Source: Microbacterium schleiferi (GTDB lineage: Bacteria; Actinomycetota; Actinomycetes; Actinomycetales; Microbacteriaceae). Taken from it: a stretch of DNA of 64,000 nt. The first letter of the stretch is position 1. Each line of letters begins with the position of its first letter. Of the stretch, positions 35,996-46,275 are shown piece by piece. The DNA is taken from the NCBI RefSeq assembly GCF_020781975.1, contig NZ_JAJGNI010000006.1, positions 1-64,000 of the forward strand. Reading direction: 5' to 3'. The position numbers and the translations under genes are program-made. The notes under the pieces were generated by a model. The model did no database searches. It saw nothing but the letters and a program-made list of their open reading frames with translations, and was not told the origin of the DNA.

Positions 35996-37139
35996 GGGGG
36001 CTTTCTTGCGCATCCGGATCGAAACCCATCCCATAGGCGTGCGCGAGGAGCCGCGCCGGCGCCAGACGGATGCCTGCGAGCCGCGTGACCGCGCCGACGC
36101 TGCCGTGACCACGCCCGGCGACGGTGTTCAGCGCGGCGATTCGCGCCGCGGTCGTCGCGGCCGACCTGCGTCGCCGCTCCCACGCGGCCAGTGCGGCCGG
36201 CGGCTCTCCCGTGATGTCCCACTCTCGGAGCAGCGGCGCGAGCGTCGCCGCATCGATAAGGCCGAGGTTGAGACCCTGCCCGCCGATGGGGCTCACCTCG
36301 TGGGCCGCGTCACCGATCGCGAGAACCCGTCCGCGCGCCATCCGGCGCGCGACGAATCGGCCTACCCCGAAGTTCGACGCCGTCGTGATCGTGTCGCCGG
36401 AAGATCCCGCACGCCGGCTGACAGCGTCACGCAGGGCGGTCGCGTCGTCGGTCGCGTCATCTGTGGAGCCCGCGCGGTGCCACGCGACGTATCGCCGCAG
36501 GCCGCCGGGTAGCGGAAACGACTCGAGGACGCCATCCGGATGCAGGTGGACGATGGCGCGGGGCCCTTCGTCGGTGTCATCGGGAACGTCGGCCATGACG
36601 TAACGGTCGGGGTACGCGCGGCGCCTCCCGTCGCGGATGAGGCTACTGATGTGGCGCGAGCGAGACCCCGCCGCAATCACGACCGCATCGCCGTGCACGT
36701 CACCACTGTCGGTGATCACCCGACACGTCGCCCCTTCGTCGATCACGTCGAGCACCTGGACTCCGCGCTCCGGCGCGGGGGCGCCGTTGCTGGCGGCCGC
36801 GGCGGTGATCGCCGATTCGGTCGCTGCCTGCGGAAGGGTCGCGACGAACGGGAAGGATGCGAGCGAGCCGGCCCGCACAGCGTCGAACCGGATCGTGGTC
36901 ACGGTCGCGGCGCCGACCCTGGCCTGGCCCTCCCGCACCTGCAGACAGGCGGAAAGAATGCGATCGGTCACCCCCGAGGCTGACATCGCCGTCAGCGCGG
37001 CGGAATGGATGCCGATCGCCCGGGACCCGGCGCCGGGAGCCTCACGCGCCTCGAGCGTGATGTGCTCCACACCCAGGCGGGCGAGTTCGCCGCCCAGCAG
37101 CATGCCGACGGGACCGGCGCCGATGATCACGACCGGCAT
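35976..37139 (-). CDS. FAD-dependent monooxygenase (UbiH/VisC-like)
   Basis: 387 aa. Rossmann GxGxxG in VVIIGAGPVGMLLGGELARL, mid motif GDAVVIAAGSRSRHI, and the flavin motif LAIGDAAHEVSPIGGQGLNL. These enzymes hydroxylate phenols. It is the last of PKS-methyltransferase-monooxygenase on the minus strand, 3 bases after the methyltransferase stop. The order equals Streptomyces srsABC, where the flavoprotein hydroxylates an alkylresorcinol towards a quinone (family knowledge). Confidence 0.92.
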   Translation of the reverse strand: MPVVIIGAGPVGMLLGGELARLGVEHITLEAREAPGAGSRAIGIHSAALTAMSASGVTDRILSACLQVREGQARVGAATVTTIRFDAVRAGSLASFPFVATLPQAATESAITAAAASNGAPAPERGVQVLDVIDEGATCRVITDSGDVHGDAVVIAAGSRSRHISSLIRDGRRRAYPDRYVMADVPDDTDEGPRAIVHLHPDGVLESFPLPGGLRRYVAWHRAGSTDDATDDATALRDAVSRRAGSSGDTITTASNFGVGRFVARRMARGRVLAIGDAAHEVSPIGGQGLNLGLIDAATLAPLLREWDITGEPPAALAAWERRRRSAATTAARIAALNTVAGRGHGSVGAVTRLAGIRLAPARLLAHAYGMGFDPDAQESPLTPQTR

Positions 37140-37142
37140 GGC

Positions 37143-37859
37143 TCACCTGTCACCGGGTCCCTCGGGCCCGCGGGTCGCGAGGACGCGAAACGGCGCCGGC
37201 GCGGTCACTGTCCACACCCGTGGGACCTCCCGCTGGAGCTCGGCGACGGTGTATGACCGGCGGATCGAGCGGAGCCCGTCAGTGAGGAGGAAGGTCCCGG
37301 GTGCGACCGGAAGGATGCCGACTGCGTAGAGACCCCACGCCGTCTTGCTGCGGGCGATGTCGTTGTGCAGCGCGAGCTCGGCGCCGAGCGCGTCGGTGTG
37401 GGTGAGCAGTTCGTGCAACTGATCGCGGCTGAGGTGGTGGAGGACATGGTTGGAGACGACGACGTCGAACTGTTCGCCGGCGTCGACGAGGTCTGCGGCA
37501 TACGCGCCTCGAAAGGTGACCCCGGGCTCGGGTGGCTGAGACGTCGCGATCGACAGGCACCGTGGGTCGGGGTCGATTCCGCAGATCTCCACCGCGAAGC
37601 CGTCGCTGTGAGCACGTCGCGCGAGGTCGCGTGTGACGTCGCCGCCGCCGCATCCGACGTCGAGAATCCGAACCGGCTCATCACGCTGCGCGTCAGCTCG
37701 GGTGCGAAGGTAGGGACGCAGACGGGATCTGTAGATCGCGCCCCATCCCGCCACCGCCCGGTTCACCACTGTGAACCGGCGTACCGTGCGCAGCAGCGCC
37801 TGTTCGTCGCACTGCGGATCGTCCATCAGCTCGCGAAGAGTCTCGTCACGAACGCGCAC
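37143..37859 (-). CDS. Class I SAM-dependent methyltransferase
   Basis: 238 aa. SAM motif I VRILDVGCGGGDVTRDLARR, motif II acidic end EICGIDPDP, and a later VVSNHVLHHLSRDQLHELL. An N-terminal helical cap carries CDEQALLRTVRRFTVVNRAV. Its 5' end overlaps the PKS gene by 14 bases, so it is co-translated. Likely O- or C-methylates the polyketide ring, as SrsB does; inferred from context. Confidence 0.9.
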   Translation of the reverse strand: MRVRDETLRELMDDPQCDEQALLRTVRRFTVVNRAVAGWGAIYRSRLRPYLRTRADAQRDEPVRILDVGCGGGDVTRDLARRAHSDGFAVEICGIDPDPRCLSIATSQPPEPGVTFRGAYAADLVDAGEQFDVVVSNHVLHHLSRDQLHELLTHTDALGAELALHNDIARSKTAWGLYAVGILPVAPGTFLLTDGLRSIRRSYTVAELQREVPRVWTVTAPAPFRVLATRGPEGPGDR

Positions 37860-39018
37860 TGTCCGCCTGCCCCACGCGCAAGCTTTCCGCCGCCGCTATC
37901 GGCTGGCGCGCTGCGATGCGAGCCGTTGCACTCTCTACCGCGAGTCCGGGACCGAACGCTGTGACGAGAACCTGCTCGCCCTCGGCCACCGTGGGATCAC
38001 CGAGCAGGTCGGCGAGGATGAACAGCACTGTCGCGGATGACATGTTGCCGTAGTCGCGCAGGATCGCTCGGGATCGCTGCAGAGCCGTTTCGTCGAGATC
38101 CATCGCCTGCTCGAACCTGTCCAAGATGCTGCGTCCGCCCGGGTGGACCACCCACTGGTCAATCGCACCGGTGCGCTCAAGCACTGGCGCGAGGGCGGCG
38201 CGGACTTCGCGTCCGACGATGCGGGGGACATTGCCGGTGAGTGTCATCTCGAAGCCGTGGTCGCCGATGATCCACGCCATGTCCTGCTCGCCGTCGGTCG
38301 TGAGGGCGGTGGTGAAGCCCGTCAACTCGAGCCCGCGAGACGGTGCAGCCAGTTCGCGGGGACCGCTGGATTCCGGCGACTGTGCGGTCACGACCGCCGC
38401 TGCCGCGCCGTCGGCGAAGACGGCGGAGGCGACGATCTGGTCGGGTTCGGATGATGAGCGAATGTGGATGGAGCACACCTCGGTGCACGCGACCAACACG
38501 GTTGCGGTGGGATCGGCGAGACAGATTCGCCATGCCGAGCGCAGCGCCGGGATTGCTGCGGCACACCCCATGAATCCGATGTGCTCGCGTTCGACCGTCG
38601 GATCAAGCCCGAGATCGCGCACCAGCCGGTATTCGGGGCCGGGAGCGTAGAAGCCCGTGCAACTGGCAGTGACCACGTGGGTGATCTCGCCCGGATGTAC
38701 GCCGGCGTTCTTTAGCGCACGCCGCGCGGCGGCCTCCGACAGTCGCGGCGCTTCGCGCGCGTACCGCGCGTTGCGCGTACCGGTCCCCGGATTGCGCACC
38801 GCGTGGGTCTCGGGTTCCAGGAAGTCGCCGCCGTCACCGGCTAGATCCTCGATGACGGTGTGGCGCCGCTCGATCGCCGAGTTGTCGTAGGCGGCGCGGA
38901 TGAGCCGTGCCGTAAGGGGCGCGATATCCGGCTCCGCGAGGAACAGGTCCTTCACCTGCGATTGCGAGAGCGCGAACTCCGGCACCGCGGTGCCAATGCC
39001 GATGAGCTGCACTCCCAT
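37846..39018 (-). CDS. Type III polyketide synthase (chalcone synthase-like)
   Basis: 390 aa, full length. Catalytic triad visible: Cys152 in GFMGCAAAIPALRSA, His292 in WVVHPGGRSIL and Asn325 in DYGNMSSATVLFIL. It extends an acyl-CoA with malonyl-CoA and cyclises it, typically to alkylresorcinols or pyrones. ATG 39018 lies 6 bases after TAGGGT, leaderless. First gene of PKS-methyltransferase-FAD monooxygenase. Confidence 0.95.
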   Translation of the reverse strand: MGVQLIGIGTAVPEFALSQSQVKDLFLAEPDIAPLTARLIRAAYDNSAIERRHTVIEDLAGDGGDFLEPETHAVRNPGTGTRNARYAREAPRLSEAAARRALKNAGVHPGEITHVVTASCTGFYAPGPEYRLVRDLGLDPTVEREHIGFMGCAAAIPALRSAWRICLADPTATVLVACTEVCSIHIRSSSEPDQIVASAVFADGAAAAVVTAQSPESSGPRELAAPSRGLELTGFTTALTTDGEQDMAWIIGDHGFEMTLTGNVPRIVGREVRAALAPVLERTGAIDQWVVHPGGRSILDRFEQAMDLDETALQRSRAILRDYGNMSSATVLFILADLLGDPTVAEGEQVLVTAFGPGLAVESATARIAARQPIAAAESLRVGQADSARS

Positions 39019-39057
39019 GCACTCACCCTAGGCGCCGGGTACCTCAGCGGGGCCGCG

Positions 39058-39918
39058 TCACCCGAAGATCATCGGCCGGTCATCGTCTGCTTCGTCTTCT
39101 CCCGGCGACAGTCGGGCGCGGTCGAGCTCGACGACCACGGGGACGTGGTCGCTCGGAGCCTCACCCTTGCGCTCGTTTCGGTGGATGGCGGCATCCGTCA
39201 CCGCATCCGCCACAGCGCGTGAGCCGAGGATGAAGTCGATCCGCAGTCCCTCGTTGCGGGGGAAGCGCAGCTGCTTGTAGTCCCAGTAAGTGAATCCGGT
39301 CGGAACCAGGGGCCTGACGACGTCGCTGAGCCCCGCCTGCTCGAGAGCGGTGAAGGCTTCCCGTTCTGGGGCAGAGACGTGCGTCGAGAATCCTTCAACG
39401 ATCGCGGGGTCGCCGTTGTCGGCATCCGTCGGGGCGATGTTGAAGTCGCCGACCAGAGCCAGAGGCAGGTCGGGCGCTGCCGCGAGGGTGGTTGCGGTGT
39501 ACTGGCGCAGCGCCTCGAGCCAGTGGAGCTTGTAGACGTAGTGGGGGTCCTCGAGGGCACGACCATTGGGGACGTAGAGACTCCAGACGCGCATGCCGTC
39601 GATGGTCGCACCGATTGCGCGGGCTTCCTGCGGAGCATCCGGGCCCTCGTGCCCCTTCGCGAAGCCGGGCATCCCGGGGAAGGCGGTCTCGACCTCGGTC
39701 GGACGCGAGCGGCTGGCGATCGCGACACCGTTCCACTGCGAGAAGCCGTGGGCTTCGACGTGGAACCCTGCCTGCTCGAACTGTTCGAACGGGAACTGCT
39801 CGACCTTGCACTTGATCTCTTGCATTGCCAACACGTCGATGTCTTCACGCACCGCGAAGTCGACGATCCGGTCGACCCGGGCGCGGACGGAGTTCACGTT
39901 CCAGGTGGCAAGGCGCAT
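39058..39918 (-). CDS. xth: Exodeoxyribonuclease III
   Basis: 286 aa, endonuclease/exonuclease/phosphatase fold. RLATWNVNSVRARVDRIVDF, LAMQEIKCKVEQFP (metal Glu), VGDFNIAPTDADN (catalytic Asp-Asn), GLRIDFILGS and the final SDHVPVVVELD (Asp-His). It repairs abasic sites and 3' blocks. ATG 39918 lies 6 bases after TAGGCT, leaderless. Confidence 0.95.
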   Translation of the reverse strand: MRLATWNVNSVRARVDRIVDFAVREDIDVLAMQEIKCKVEQFPFEQFEQAGFHVEAHGFSQWNGVAIASRSRPTEVETAFPGMPGFAKGHEGPDAPQEARAIGATIDGMRVWSLYVPNGRALEDPHYVYKLHWLEALRQYTATTLAAAPDLPLALVGDFNIAPTDADNGDPAIVEGFSTHVSAPEREAFTALEQAGLSDVVRPLVPTGFTYWDYKQLRFPRNEGLRIDFILGSRAVADAVTDAAIHRNERKGEAPSDHVPVVVELDRARLSPGEDEADDDRPMIFG

Positions 39919-40091
39919 GGTCTCAGCCTAGAGTCGCCCGGCGACGTCGCCCGCTTCCTGACGCGGGCTCCGGGGCGGGGTGTGGCCAACTCCTGAGTTC
40001 CGGTGCCGAACCCCGGCCGTGTCGAGGTGAGGATGCCGTGCGGCCGTCGAGTGTGCGGAGTTAGCTGCGGTGGTGGCCTGGGGAGATAGGG

Positions 40092-40472
40092 GTGGTCGCG
40101 TGGTGCAATCTGGCGTCCGCGTTGCTCGGCATGGCCGGCCTCACCTTCGGTTTCATGCCCATTCCGACGGAGTGGATCGAGGGATCCGTTTTCACGTCGT
40201 ACGTCTGGCCAGGTGTGATCCTCGGGGTCGTCGTGGGTGGATCACAGGCGCTCGCGCTGGCGGCGCAGTACTGGCGCTTCCGCCTCGCGGCTGGACTACA
40301 TGCGGCGGCCGGGCTCGTCATGATGATCTGGATCTTCGTCGAGATCGCCATCATGCTCGTCTGGTCGCCGCTCCACGGCATCTACTTCGCGACCGGCCTC
40401 GTTCAGACCGTCCTCGCGGTGCTCGCGCTCGGTGCCTGGCCGCATCCATTCCTGGCCCGAGACCCGCGCTGA
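40092..40472 (+). CDS. Small hypothetical membrane protein
   Basis: 126 aa, four hydrophobic segments (NLASALLGMAGLTFGFM, VWPGVILGVVVGGSQALALA, RLAAGLHAAAGLVMMIWIFV, GLVQTVLAVLALGAWPHPFL). I do not recognise the family. GTG 40092 is the only in-frame start after the upstream stop, with GGGGAG 8 bases before it. Flanking genes are on the other strand, so it is monocistronic. Confidence 0.78.
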   Translation: MVAWCNLASALLGMAGLTFGFMPIPTEWIEGSVFTSYVWPGVILGVVVGGSQALALAAQYWRFRLAAGLHAAAGLVMMIWIFVEIAIMLVWSPLHGIYFATGLVQTVLAVLALGAWPHPFLARDPR

Positions 40473-40504
40473 ACGCGGCGTCTGGGGCGGCTCGGATGTC
40501 GCGG

Positions 40505-41962
40505 CTAGAGCTCCCGCAGGATCTGCTCGACCTTCTCCTTGGCGTCACCGAAGAGCATCTGGGCGTTCTCGCGGAAGAACAGCGGGTTCTGCACGCCGGC
40601 ATAGCCCGAGGCCATCGACCTCTTGAAGACGATGACGTTGTCGGCCTCCCACACCCGCAGCACCGGCATCCCGGCGATCGGGCTGCCCGGATCCTCGGCG
40701 GCGGCGGGGTTGACGGTGTCGTTCGCGCCGATGACCAGGACGACCGATGTCTCGCCGAAGTCGTCGTTGATCTCGTCCATCTCGAACACGATGTCGTACG
40801 GAACCTTGGCCTCGGCCAGCAGCACGTTCATGTGTCCGGGAAGGCGTCCGGCGACGGGATGGATGCCGAATCTGACATCCACGCCGCGCTCGCGCAGCTT
40901 CGCCGTCAGCTCCGCAACCGGGTACTGGGCCTGGGCGACCGCCATGCCGTAACCCGGCGTGATGATCACCCGGTCTGCCTCGGCGAGGAGCTCGGCGGCG
41001 CCCGTGACGTCGATCTCGCGGTGTTCGCCGGTCTCGTCATCCGTCGACCTGGGCGCCTCGATCCCGAACCCGCCGGCGATGACGGAGATGAACGAACGGT
41101 TCATGGCACGGCACATGATGTACGACAGGTAGGCACCCGAGGACCCGACGAGCGCGCCAGTCACAATGAGCAGGTCGTTGCTGAGGATGAAGCCTGCCGC
41201 CGCGGCGGCCCAACCGGAGTAGCTGTTGAGCATCGAGACGACCACCGGCATGTCGCCGCCGCCGATCGAGGCGACGAGGTGCCAGCCGAGCAGCAGCGCG
41301 AGGACCGTCACGACGATCAGCAACCACAGGTCGGGCGTGATGACGTACCAAACCGTCAGGCCGACGAAAGCGACCAGGGCGCCGAGGTTGAGGGCGTTCT
41401 TGCCCGGCAGCATGAGCGGCTTCGACGAGATGCGAGCCGACAGCTTCAGGAATGCGACGATCGACCCCGTGAAGGTCACGGCACCGATGAACACGCCGAT
41501 GAAGACCTCCGCATGATGGATGCCGAGCAGAGCCCCGTCGATCTCGCCAGGGTCGAGCGCGCCGTTCCACCCCACGATGACCGCCGCGAGGCCGACGAAG
41601 CTGTGGAGGAGCGCAATGAGCTCGGGCATCCCGGTCATTTCGACAACGCGGGCGCGCCACAGCCCGATCGATCCGCCGATCAGCACCGCGACCACGAGCA
41701 GCGTCAGTCCAATCGTCGCCTGTGGCTGCCCCCACAGCTGCTCCACCGTGAGCCAGATCGTCGCGGCAATCGCGATGACCATGCCGCCGACGCCGAACAG
41801 CACACCGCGGCGGGCTGTCTCGTGCTTGCTGAGCCCGTGCAGACTCAGGATGAACAGGAGCGCAGCGACGAGATACGCGGCCCCCGCGACGGATGCCGCA
41901 ACTGACGCGCTTGCGGCAGATACTGACGCACCGCTGTGGAGAAGGATCGACGCGGCGCTCAT
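40505..41962 (-). CDS. pntB: NAD(P) transhydrogenase subunit beta
   Basis: 485 aa. N-terminal half with about eight membrane segments (domain II), C-terminal soluble NADP(H) domain III from about residue 310, with [39 protein letters not shown], and [14 protein letters not shown]. It couples proton entry to hydride transfer from NADH to NADP+. Overlaps pntA by 4 bases (ATGA). Confidence 0.96.
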   Translation of the reverse strand: MSAASILLHSGASVSAASASVAASVAGAAYLVAALLFILSLHGLSKHETARRGVLFGVGGMVIAIAATIWLTVEQLWGQPQATIGLTLLVVAVLIGGSIGLWRARVVEMTGMPELIALLHSFVGLAAVIVGWNGALDPGEIDGALLGIHHAEVFIGVFIGAVTFTGSIVAFLKLSARISSKPLMLPGKNALNLGALVAFVGLTVWYVITPDLWLLIVVTVLALLLGWHLVASIGGGDMPVVVSMLNSYSGWAAAAAGFILSNDLLIVTGALVGSSGAYLSYIMCRAMNRSFISVIAGGFGIEAPRSTDDETGEHREIDVTGAAELLAEADRVIITPGYGMAVAQAQYPVAELTAKLRERGVDVRFGIHPVAGRLPGHMNVLLAEAKVPYDIVFEMDEINDDFGETSVVLVIGANDTVNPAAAEDPGSPIAGMPVLRVWEADNVIVFKRSMASGYAGVQNPLFFRENAQMLFGDAKEKVEQILREL

Positions 41963-43497
41963 CGGGCCTCACCCTTCGAGAACATCGCGAGCATTCGGCG
42001 GGTCACGGCGAAGCCTCCGAAGATGTTGATGCTTGCCAGGAGCACGGCGATTGCCGCGAGAATCTGGACGACGAGTACGCCGGATGCCAGCTGGAGCATC
42101 GCGCCGACGACGATGATGCCCGAGATGGCATTTGTCACGCTCATGAGCGGCGTGTGGAGGGCGTGATGCACCTTGCCGATCACGAAGAAGCCGATGATGA
42201 TCGACAGGACCAGCACAGTGAAGTGCTGGGGGATCGGTGGCGGTGCGATCGCGGTCACGACGAACAGGAGAACCGCCGCGGCCCCGAGAAGCACCGGGGT
42301 CCGCCACGCGGGCGCCTTCTTCGGTTCTGGCTTCGGGGCAGGCTCCCCCGCGACCGGCTTCGGTGCGGCCGAGACCTGTACGGGCGGTGGTGGCCAGGTC
42401 GACTCGCCGTCGCGAACGATGGTGACACCACGCTGCACGATGTCGTCGAAGTCGATCGTGAGCTGCCCGTCCTTGCCGGGGGTCAGCAGCGCGACCAGGT
42501 TGTAGACGTTTGTGGAGTACAGCTGCGACGCCTGCGCGGGAAGTCTCCCCGCAAGATCCGTGTAGCCGAGGATCGTTACGCCGTTCTCGGTCACGATGCG
42601 CTCGCCCGCAACCGATCCCTCGACGTTGCCGCCCTGCGCCGCCGCCATATCGACGATGACACTCCCCGGCTTCATCTGCGCGACATCGGATGCCGTAATC
42701 AGCCGCGGCGCTGCGCGCCCGGGAATGAGCGCGGTGGTGATGATGATGTCGACATCCGCCGCCTGCTCGGTGTAGATCTCGGCGGCGCGCCGATCGTAGG
42801 CCTCGCTCGTCGCCTTGGCATACCCGTCGGAAGACTCCATGACCTCGTCGACCTCGACGGGAAGGTACTCTCCGCCCACCGACTTCACCTGGTCGGCGAC
42901 CTCGGGCCGCGGGTCGGTGGCGCGCACGATGGCGCCCAGGCTCGCGGCCGTACCGATCGCCGCGAGTCCTGCGACGCCCGCGCCGGCGACCAGCACCTTC
43001 GCGGGCGGTACTTTCCCGGCGGCCGTGACCTGGCCGGTGAAGAAGCGCCCGAACTCGTGCGCTGCCTCGACAACGGCGCGATACCCCGAGATGTTGGCCA
43101 TCGAACTCAGGACATCCATCGACTGCGCCCGAGATATGCGCGGAACGGCATCCAGTGATAGCGCCGTGATTCCGCGGGTCGCGAGCGACTCCCGAACCTC
43201 GGGCCGGAACGCGGGTGCGAGCATTCCGATCACTGTCGCGTCGTCCCGAAGCAGGGCCACGTCATCAGCGCTCGGAGCCGTCACCATCACGACGATGTCT
43301 GCACCCCAGGCGCCCACACGGTCGGTCACCTGGGCGCCGGCATCCGTGTACGCCGCATCGGGGAACGAGGATGCCGCGCCCGCTTCTGCCTCCACGACCA
43401 CTTCGTACCCGAGCGTGATCAACCGAGCGACAGTGGGCGGGGTGAGAGCGACGCGGGTTTCGCCGCCGCGCTCCGCGACGATGCCGATGCGGGTCAT
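41959..43497 (-). CDS. pntA: NAD(P) transhydrogenase subunit alpha (single-chain form)
   Basis: 512 aa. NAD(H) domain I with [40 protein letters not shown] and [13 protein letters not shown] Pro/Ala/Lys linker at about 375-405 leads to three or four C-terminal membrane helices. This is the fused alpha form, not the split alpha1/alpha2. AAGGGAG precedes ATG 43497. With pntB forms a complete membrane transhydrogenase, a main NADPH source. Confidence 0.96.
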   Translation of the reverse strand: MTRIGIVAERGGETRVALTPPTVARLITLGYEVVVEAEAGAASSFPDAAYTDAGAQVTDRVGAWGADIVVMVTAPSADDVALLRDDATVIGMLAPAFRPEVRESLATRGITALSLDAVPRISRAQSMDVLSSMANISGYRAVVEAAHEFGRFFTGQVTAAGKVPPAKVLVAGAGVAGLAAIGTAASLGAIVRATDPRPEVADQVKSVGGEYLPVEVDEVMESSDGYAKATSEAYDRRAAEIYTEQAADVDIIITTALIPGRAAPRLITASDVAQMKPGSVIVDMAAAQGGNVEGSVAGERIVTENGVTILGYTDLAGRLPAQASQLYSTNVYNLVALLTPGKDGQLTIDFDDIVQRGVTIVRDGESTWPPPPVQVSAAPKPVAGEPAPKPEPKKAPAWRTPVLLGAAAVLLFVVTAIAPPPIPQHFTVLVLSIIIGFFVIGKVHHALHTPLMSVTNAISGIIVVGAMLQLASGVLVVQILAAIAVLLASINIFGGFAVTRRMLAMFSKGEAR

Positions 43498-43689
43498 GTG
43501 CGCACTCCCTTGCTTCTCGCGTGCGGGTTCCGCGAACGGGCCTGACTCTATCGGCGAGCTCGACGCGGCTTCGGGACCATCGTCCTCGGCGATGAGGCGC
43601 GGCCCGAGCTACACCAATCTAGGAGCCGCCGCGGGGCTACGGTCCCAGATGACGCGGAAACATTGTGCGTTCTTTCCTAGACTCGGGCT

Positions 43690-44283
43690 GTGACCGCTTC
43701 CTCCACGCCCGAACTCGAAGCCGACCGCCAAGCCCTCATCGCCCTCATCGGCGCCGAAGCGGTCTTCCACGGCGACTTCACCCTGTCCAGCGGCAAGAAG
43801 GCGTCGTACTACGTCGATATGCGCAAGCTCACGCTCGATCACCGGGCGGCCCCCGCCATCGGGCGGATCATGCTCGACCTCGTTCGCACCGGGCTCGGGA
43901 CGGATGCCGACACCGTCGTCGCCGTCGGCGGCCTCACCCTCGGCGCCGACCCCATCGCGAACGCCGTCATGCACGCGTCAGTCGACACCGAGCATCCGCT
44001 CGACGCCTTCGTCGTCCGCAAGGAGCCGAAGGACCACGGCCGCGGCCGTCAGGTCGAGGGAGCGGACGTCGTGGGTAAGCGCGTCGTCGTGCTCGAAGAC
44101 ACCTCGACGACGGGGCAGTCGGCGCTGAAGGCCGTCGAGGCGCTGCGCCGCGAGGGCGCGGAGCCGGTCGCCGTTGCCGTGATCGTCGACCGCAAAACCG
44201 GTGCGCAGCGGGCGATCGAGGATGCCGGGCTGCAGTGGCTCGCGGCGATCGACCTCGAAGACCTGGGCCTCGCCCCGCAGTAA
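43690..44283 (+). CDS. pyrE: Orotate phosphoribosyltransferase
   Basis: 197 aa. LSSGKKASYYVDMRKLTLDH near the N-terminus (orotate/PRPP lysines) and PRPP motif VVVLEDTSTTGQSALKAVEA. It makes OMP from orotate in pyrimidine synthesis. GTG 43690 lies 6 bases after TAGACT (43678-43683), leaderless. Lies apart from any other pyr gene here. Converges with the small membrane protein 4 bases away. Confidence 0.95.
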   Translation: MTASSTPELEADRQALIALIGAEAVFHGDFTLSSGKKASYYVDMRKLTLDHRAAPAIGRIMLDLVRTGLGTDADTVVAVGGLTLGADPIANAVMHASVDTEHPLDAFVVRKEPKDHGRGRQVEGADVVGKRVVVLEDTSTTGQSALKAVEALRREGAEPVAVAVIVDRKTGAQRAIEDAGLQWLAAIDLEDLGLAPQ

Positions 44284-44287
44284 CACC

Positions 44288-44404
44288 TCAGTCCTCGCCG
44301 CGGTCGCCGCGGCTGCGCCACCACTGCCACACCGCGACGACGAGGGCGCCGCTGATGATGATCAGCGACGTCCACAGCAGCAGCGACTGTTCGAGCTCGT
44401 TCAC
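44288..44404 (-). CDS. Small single-pass membrane protein, 38 aa
   Basis: Starts with GTG and reads MNELEQSLLLWTSLIIISGA, then LVVAVWQWWRSRGDRGED. One membrane helix, with an acidic/basic C-terminal tail. Start is preceded by GAAGGAAAG. Its GTGA overlaps the stop of a 21-codon mini-ORF, which itself overlaps the HAD phosphatase stop, so the three are likely translationally coupled. Function unknown. Confidence 0.65.
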   Translation of the reverse strand: MNELEQSLLLWTSLIIISGALVVAVWQWWRSRGDRGED

Positions 44405-44466
44405 TGACGCTTTCCTTCGTCTGCGTCCCCGGCTTCGACGTGGTCGCCGTCGTCCAGGGCACCCAT
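44401..44466 (-). CDS. Mini-ORF, 21 codons, linking HAD gene and small membrane protein
   Basis: [20 protein letters not shown] plus Gln. ATG 44466 shares its first base with the HAD stop (TGATG) and its TGA overlaps the next GTG (GTGA). The peptide is acidic. Its overlap geometry is exact, but its own translation is uncertain; it may serve mainly to carry ribosomes to the next gene, whose Shine-Dalgarno lies inside it. Confidence 0.4.
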   Translation of the reverse strand: MGALDDGDHVEAGDADEGKRQ

Positions 44467-45275
44467 CACAGCACCTCGGGCATCTCCGACTCTTCAGGCT
44501 CCGCGGGAAGCAGCTCGGCGATCGAGTCCAGGATCTCGTCGGGACGGAAGGGGAAGCGTTCGATTTCGGCGCGATCACTGATGCCGGTGAGCACCAGCAC
44601 GGTGTGAAGACCCGCTTCGATTCCCGCGACGATATCGGTGTCCATCCGGTCGCCGATCATCCCGGTGGACTCTGAGTGCGCGCCGATTCGGTTCAGTGCC
44701 GAGCGGAACATCATCGGGTTGGGCTTGCCCACCACGTACGGCTCCTTGCCGGTGGCCTTGGTAATGAGGGCGGTGATCGCCCCGGTTGCCGGGAGTACGC
44801 CCTCGGCCGAGGGACCGGTCGCGTCGGGATTCGTGGCGATGAACCGCGCACCGCCGGCAATCGCGCGGATGGCCTTTGTGATCGCCTCGAACGAGTAGTT
44901 GCGGGTCTCGCCGACCACGACATAGTCGGGGTCGTTCTCGGTCATGATGAAGCCGGCTTCGTGTAGCGCCGTGGTCAGGCCCGCCTCGCCGATCACGAAA
45001 GCGGATGCTCCGGGCGCCTGTCCGCGCAAGAAATCCGCCGTCGCCAGTGCCGAGGTCCAGATGGCCTCTTCGGGCACGACGAGCCCGGATGCCCGGAGCC
45101 GGGCGCTGAGGTCGCGTGGCGTGAAGATCGAGTTGTTCGTCAGCACGAGGAAGGGAACTCCCTGCTCGCGCCAGCGCTCGATCACCTCAGCCGCCCCGGG
45201 GACGGGGATGTTCTCGTGGACGAGCACGCCGTCCATGTCGGTGAGCCAGCATTCCACGTCTGCTCGGGTCCGCAT
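44466..45275 (-). CDS. HAD-IIA family hydrolase (NagD-like phosphatase)
   Basis: 269 aa. HAD motif [21 protein letters not shown] (DxD), motif II LVLTNNS, a C2a cap of about 120 residues, Lys in [10 protein letters not shown], and motif [20 protein letters not shown]. It removes phosphate from small metabolites; natural substrate unknown (NMP, sugar phosphates or p-nitrophenyl phosphate for relatives). ATG 45275 lies 6 bases after TACGCT, leaderless. Divergent from the SDR gene with only 42 bases between them. Confidence 0.92.
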   Translation of the reverse strand: MRTRADVECWLTDMDGVLVHENIPVPGAAEVIERWREQGVPFLVLTNNSIFTPRDLSARLRASGLVVPEEAIWTSALATADFLRGQAPGASAFVIGEAGLTTALHEAGFIMTENDPDYVVVGETRNYSFEAITKAIRAIAGGARFIATNPDATGPSAEGVLPATGAITALITKATGKEPYVVGKPNPMMFRSALNRIGAHSESTGMIGDRMDTDIVAGIEAGLHTVLVLTGISDRAEIERFPFRPDEILDSIAELLPAEPEESEMPEVL

Positions 45276-45317
45276 GGGCACAGCGTATCCCGCTCGCGGA
45301 GGTCTAGTGTCGATCAC

Positions 45318-46265
45318 GTGACGCGCAGGCGGTGGGATCCCGAGTCGCTGCCCGACCTTTCCGGGCAGTCGTACCTCGTGACGGGCTCCAACGCCGGCCT
45401 TGGGTACTTCGCGAGCGAACAACTGGCCCGTGCCGGGGCGCATGTCATCATGTCGGGCCGCAATCCCAAGCGTCTTTCCGCCGCTCGAGCGACGCTAGCG
45501 GGGCGTGTTCCGGGAGCCGACATCGAATCTCTGATCATCGACACCGCCAAGCCTGGATCGATCCGGTCGGCCGCGGCATCCTTGCGGACGCGGGGCCCGC
45601 TGGATGGGGTTCTGCTCAACGCCGGAGTCGTTCATCCACCCCGGCGCCGTGAAACGACCTCCGACGGTGCCGAGGTCGTGCTTGCCACCAACGCACTCGG
45701 GCACTTCGCGCTCGCGGGAGAGTTGCTGGTGCCGCTCGCGCGATCAGGGGGACGGATGGTGTGGCTCGGCAGCATGTCGATCTCCCTGACCCCCTACGAC
45801 CCGGTCGACCTGCAGCTGACCGAGGGCTACTCGGGCTGGCGTGCGTACGTGCAGTCGAAAGTCGTGACGACGGCCCTCGGACTCGAAGCAGATCGGCGCC
45901 TGCGCGAGCACGGCGTTCCGGTCGACAGTGTCGTTGTGCACCCCGGGTACTCCGTGAGCGGACGCACACCGGGCCTCCACGGCGTGAACCAACCAAGCAA
46001 GATCACCCGGTTCGTCGACAACCTGCAGACCCCGTTCACCCAGTCCAAGGAGCACGGCGCGTGGCCGCTCGTGCGGGCGCTGGCCGACCCGTCGATCGCC
46101 GGTGGCCAGTTCTGGGGACCGCGCTTCATCGTGAAGGGTGACCCTCGGCGGGCGCGCTTGCCGAAGATCGTGCGCGATCCCGAACGCCTGGCGCGCATCT
46201 GGGAAGCGTGCGAAGCAGCAACCCGCACCCGGTGGCCGTTCGCGACGGCATCCGTCGCCCGCTGA
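45318..46265 (+). CDS. Short-chain dehydrogenase/reductase
   Basis: 315 aa. Cofactor motif [20 protein letters not shown] (TGxxxGxG), NAG motif VLLNAGVV, and active-site Y-x3-K in [16 protein letters not shown]. Closest in layout to protochlorophyllide reductase/WW-oxidoreductase-like SDRs. Substrate unknown. GTG 45318 lies 7 bases after TAGTGT (45305-45310), leaderless. Confidence 0.9.
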   Translation: MTRRRWDPESLPDLSGQSYLVTGSNAGLGYFASEQLARAGAHVIMSGRNPKRLSAARATLAGRVPGADIESLIIDTAKPGSIRSAAASLRTRGPLDGVLLNAGVVHPPRRRETTSDGAEVVLATNALGHFALAGELLVPLARSGGRMVWLGSMSISLTPYDPVDLQLTEGYSGWRAYVQSKVVTTALGLEADRRLREHGVPVDSVVVHPGYSVSGRTPGLHGVNQPSKITRFVDNLQTPFTQSKEHGAWPLVRALADPSIAGGQFWGPRFIVKGDPRRARLPKIVRDPERLARIWEACEAATRTRWPFATASVAR

Positions 46266-46275
46266 CGAACGGGAC

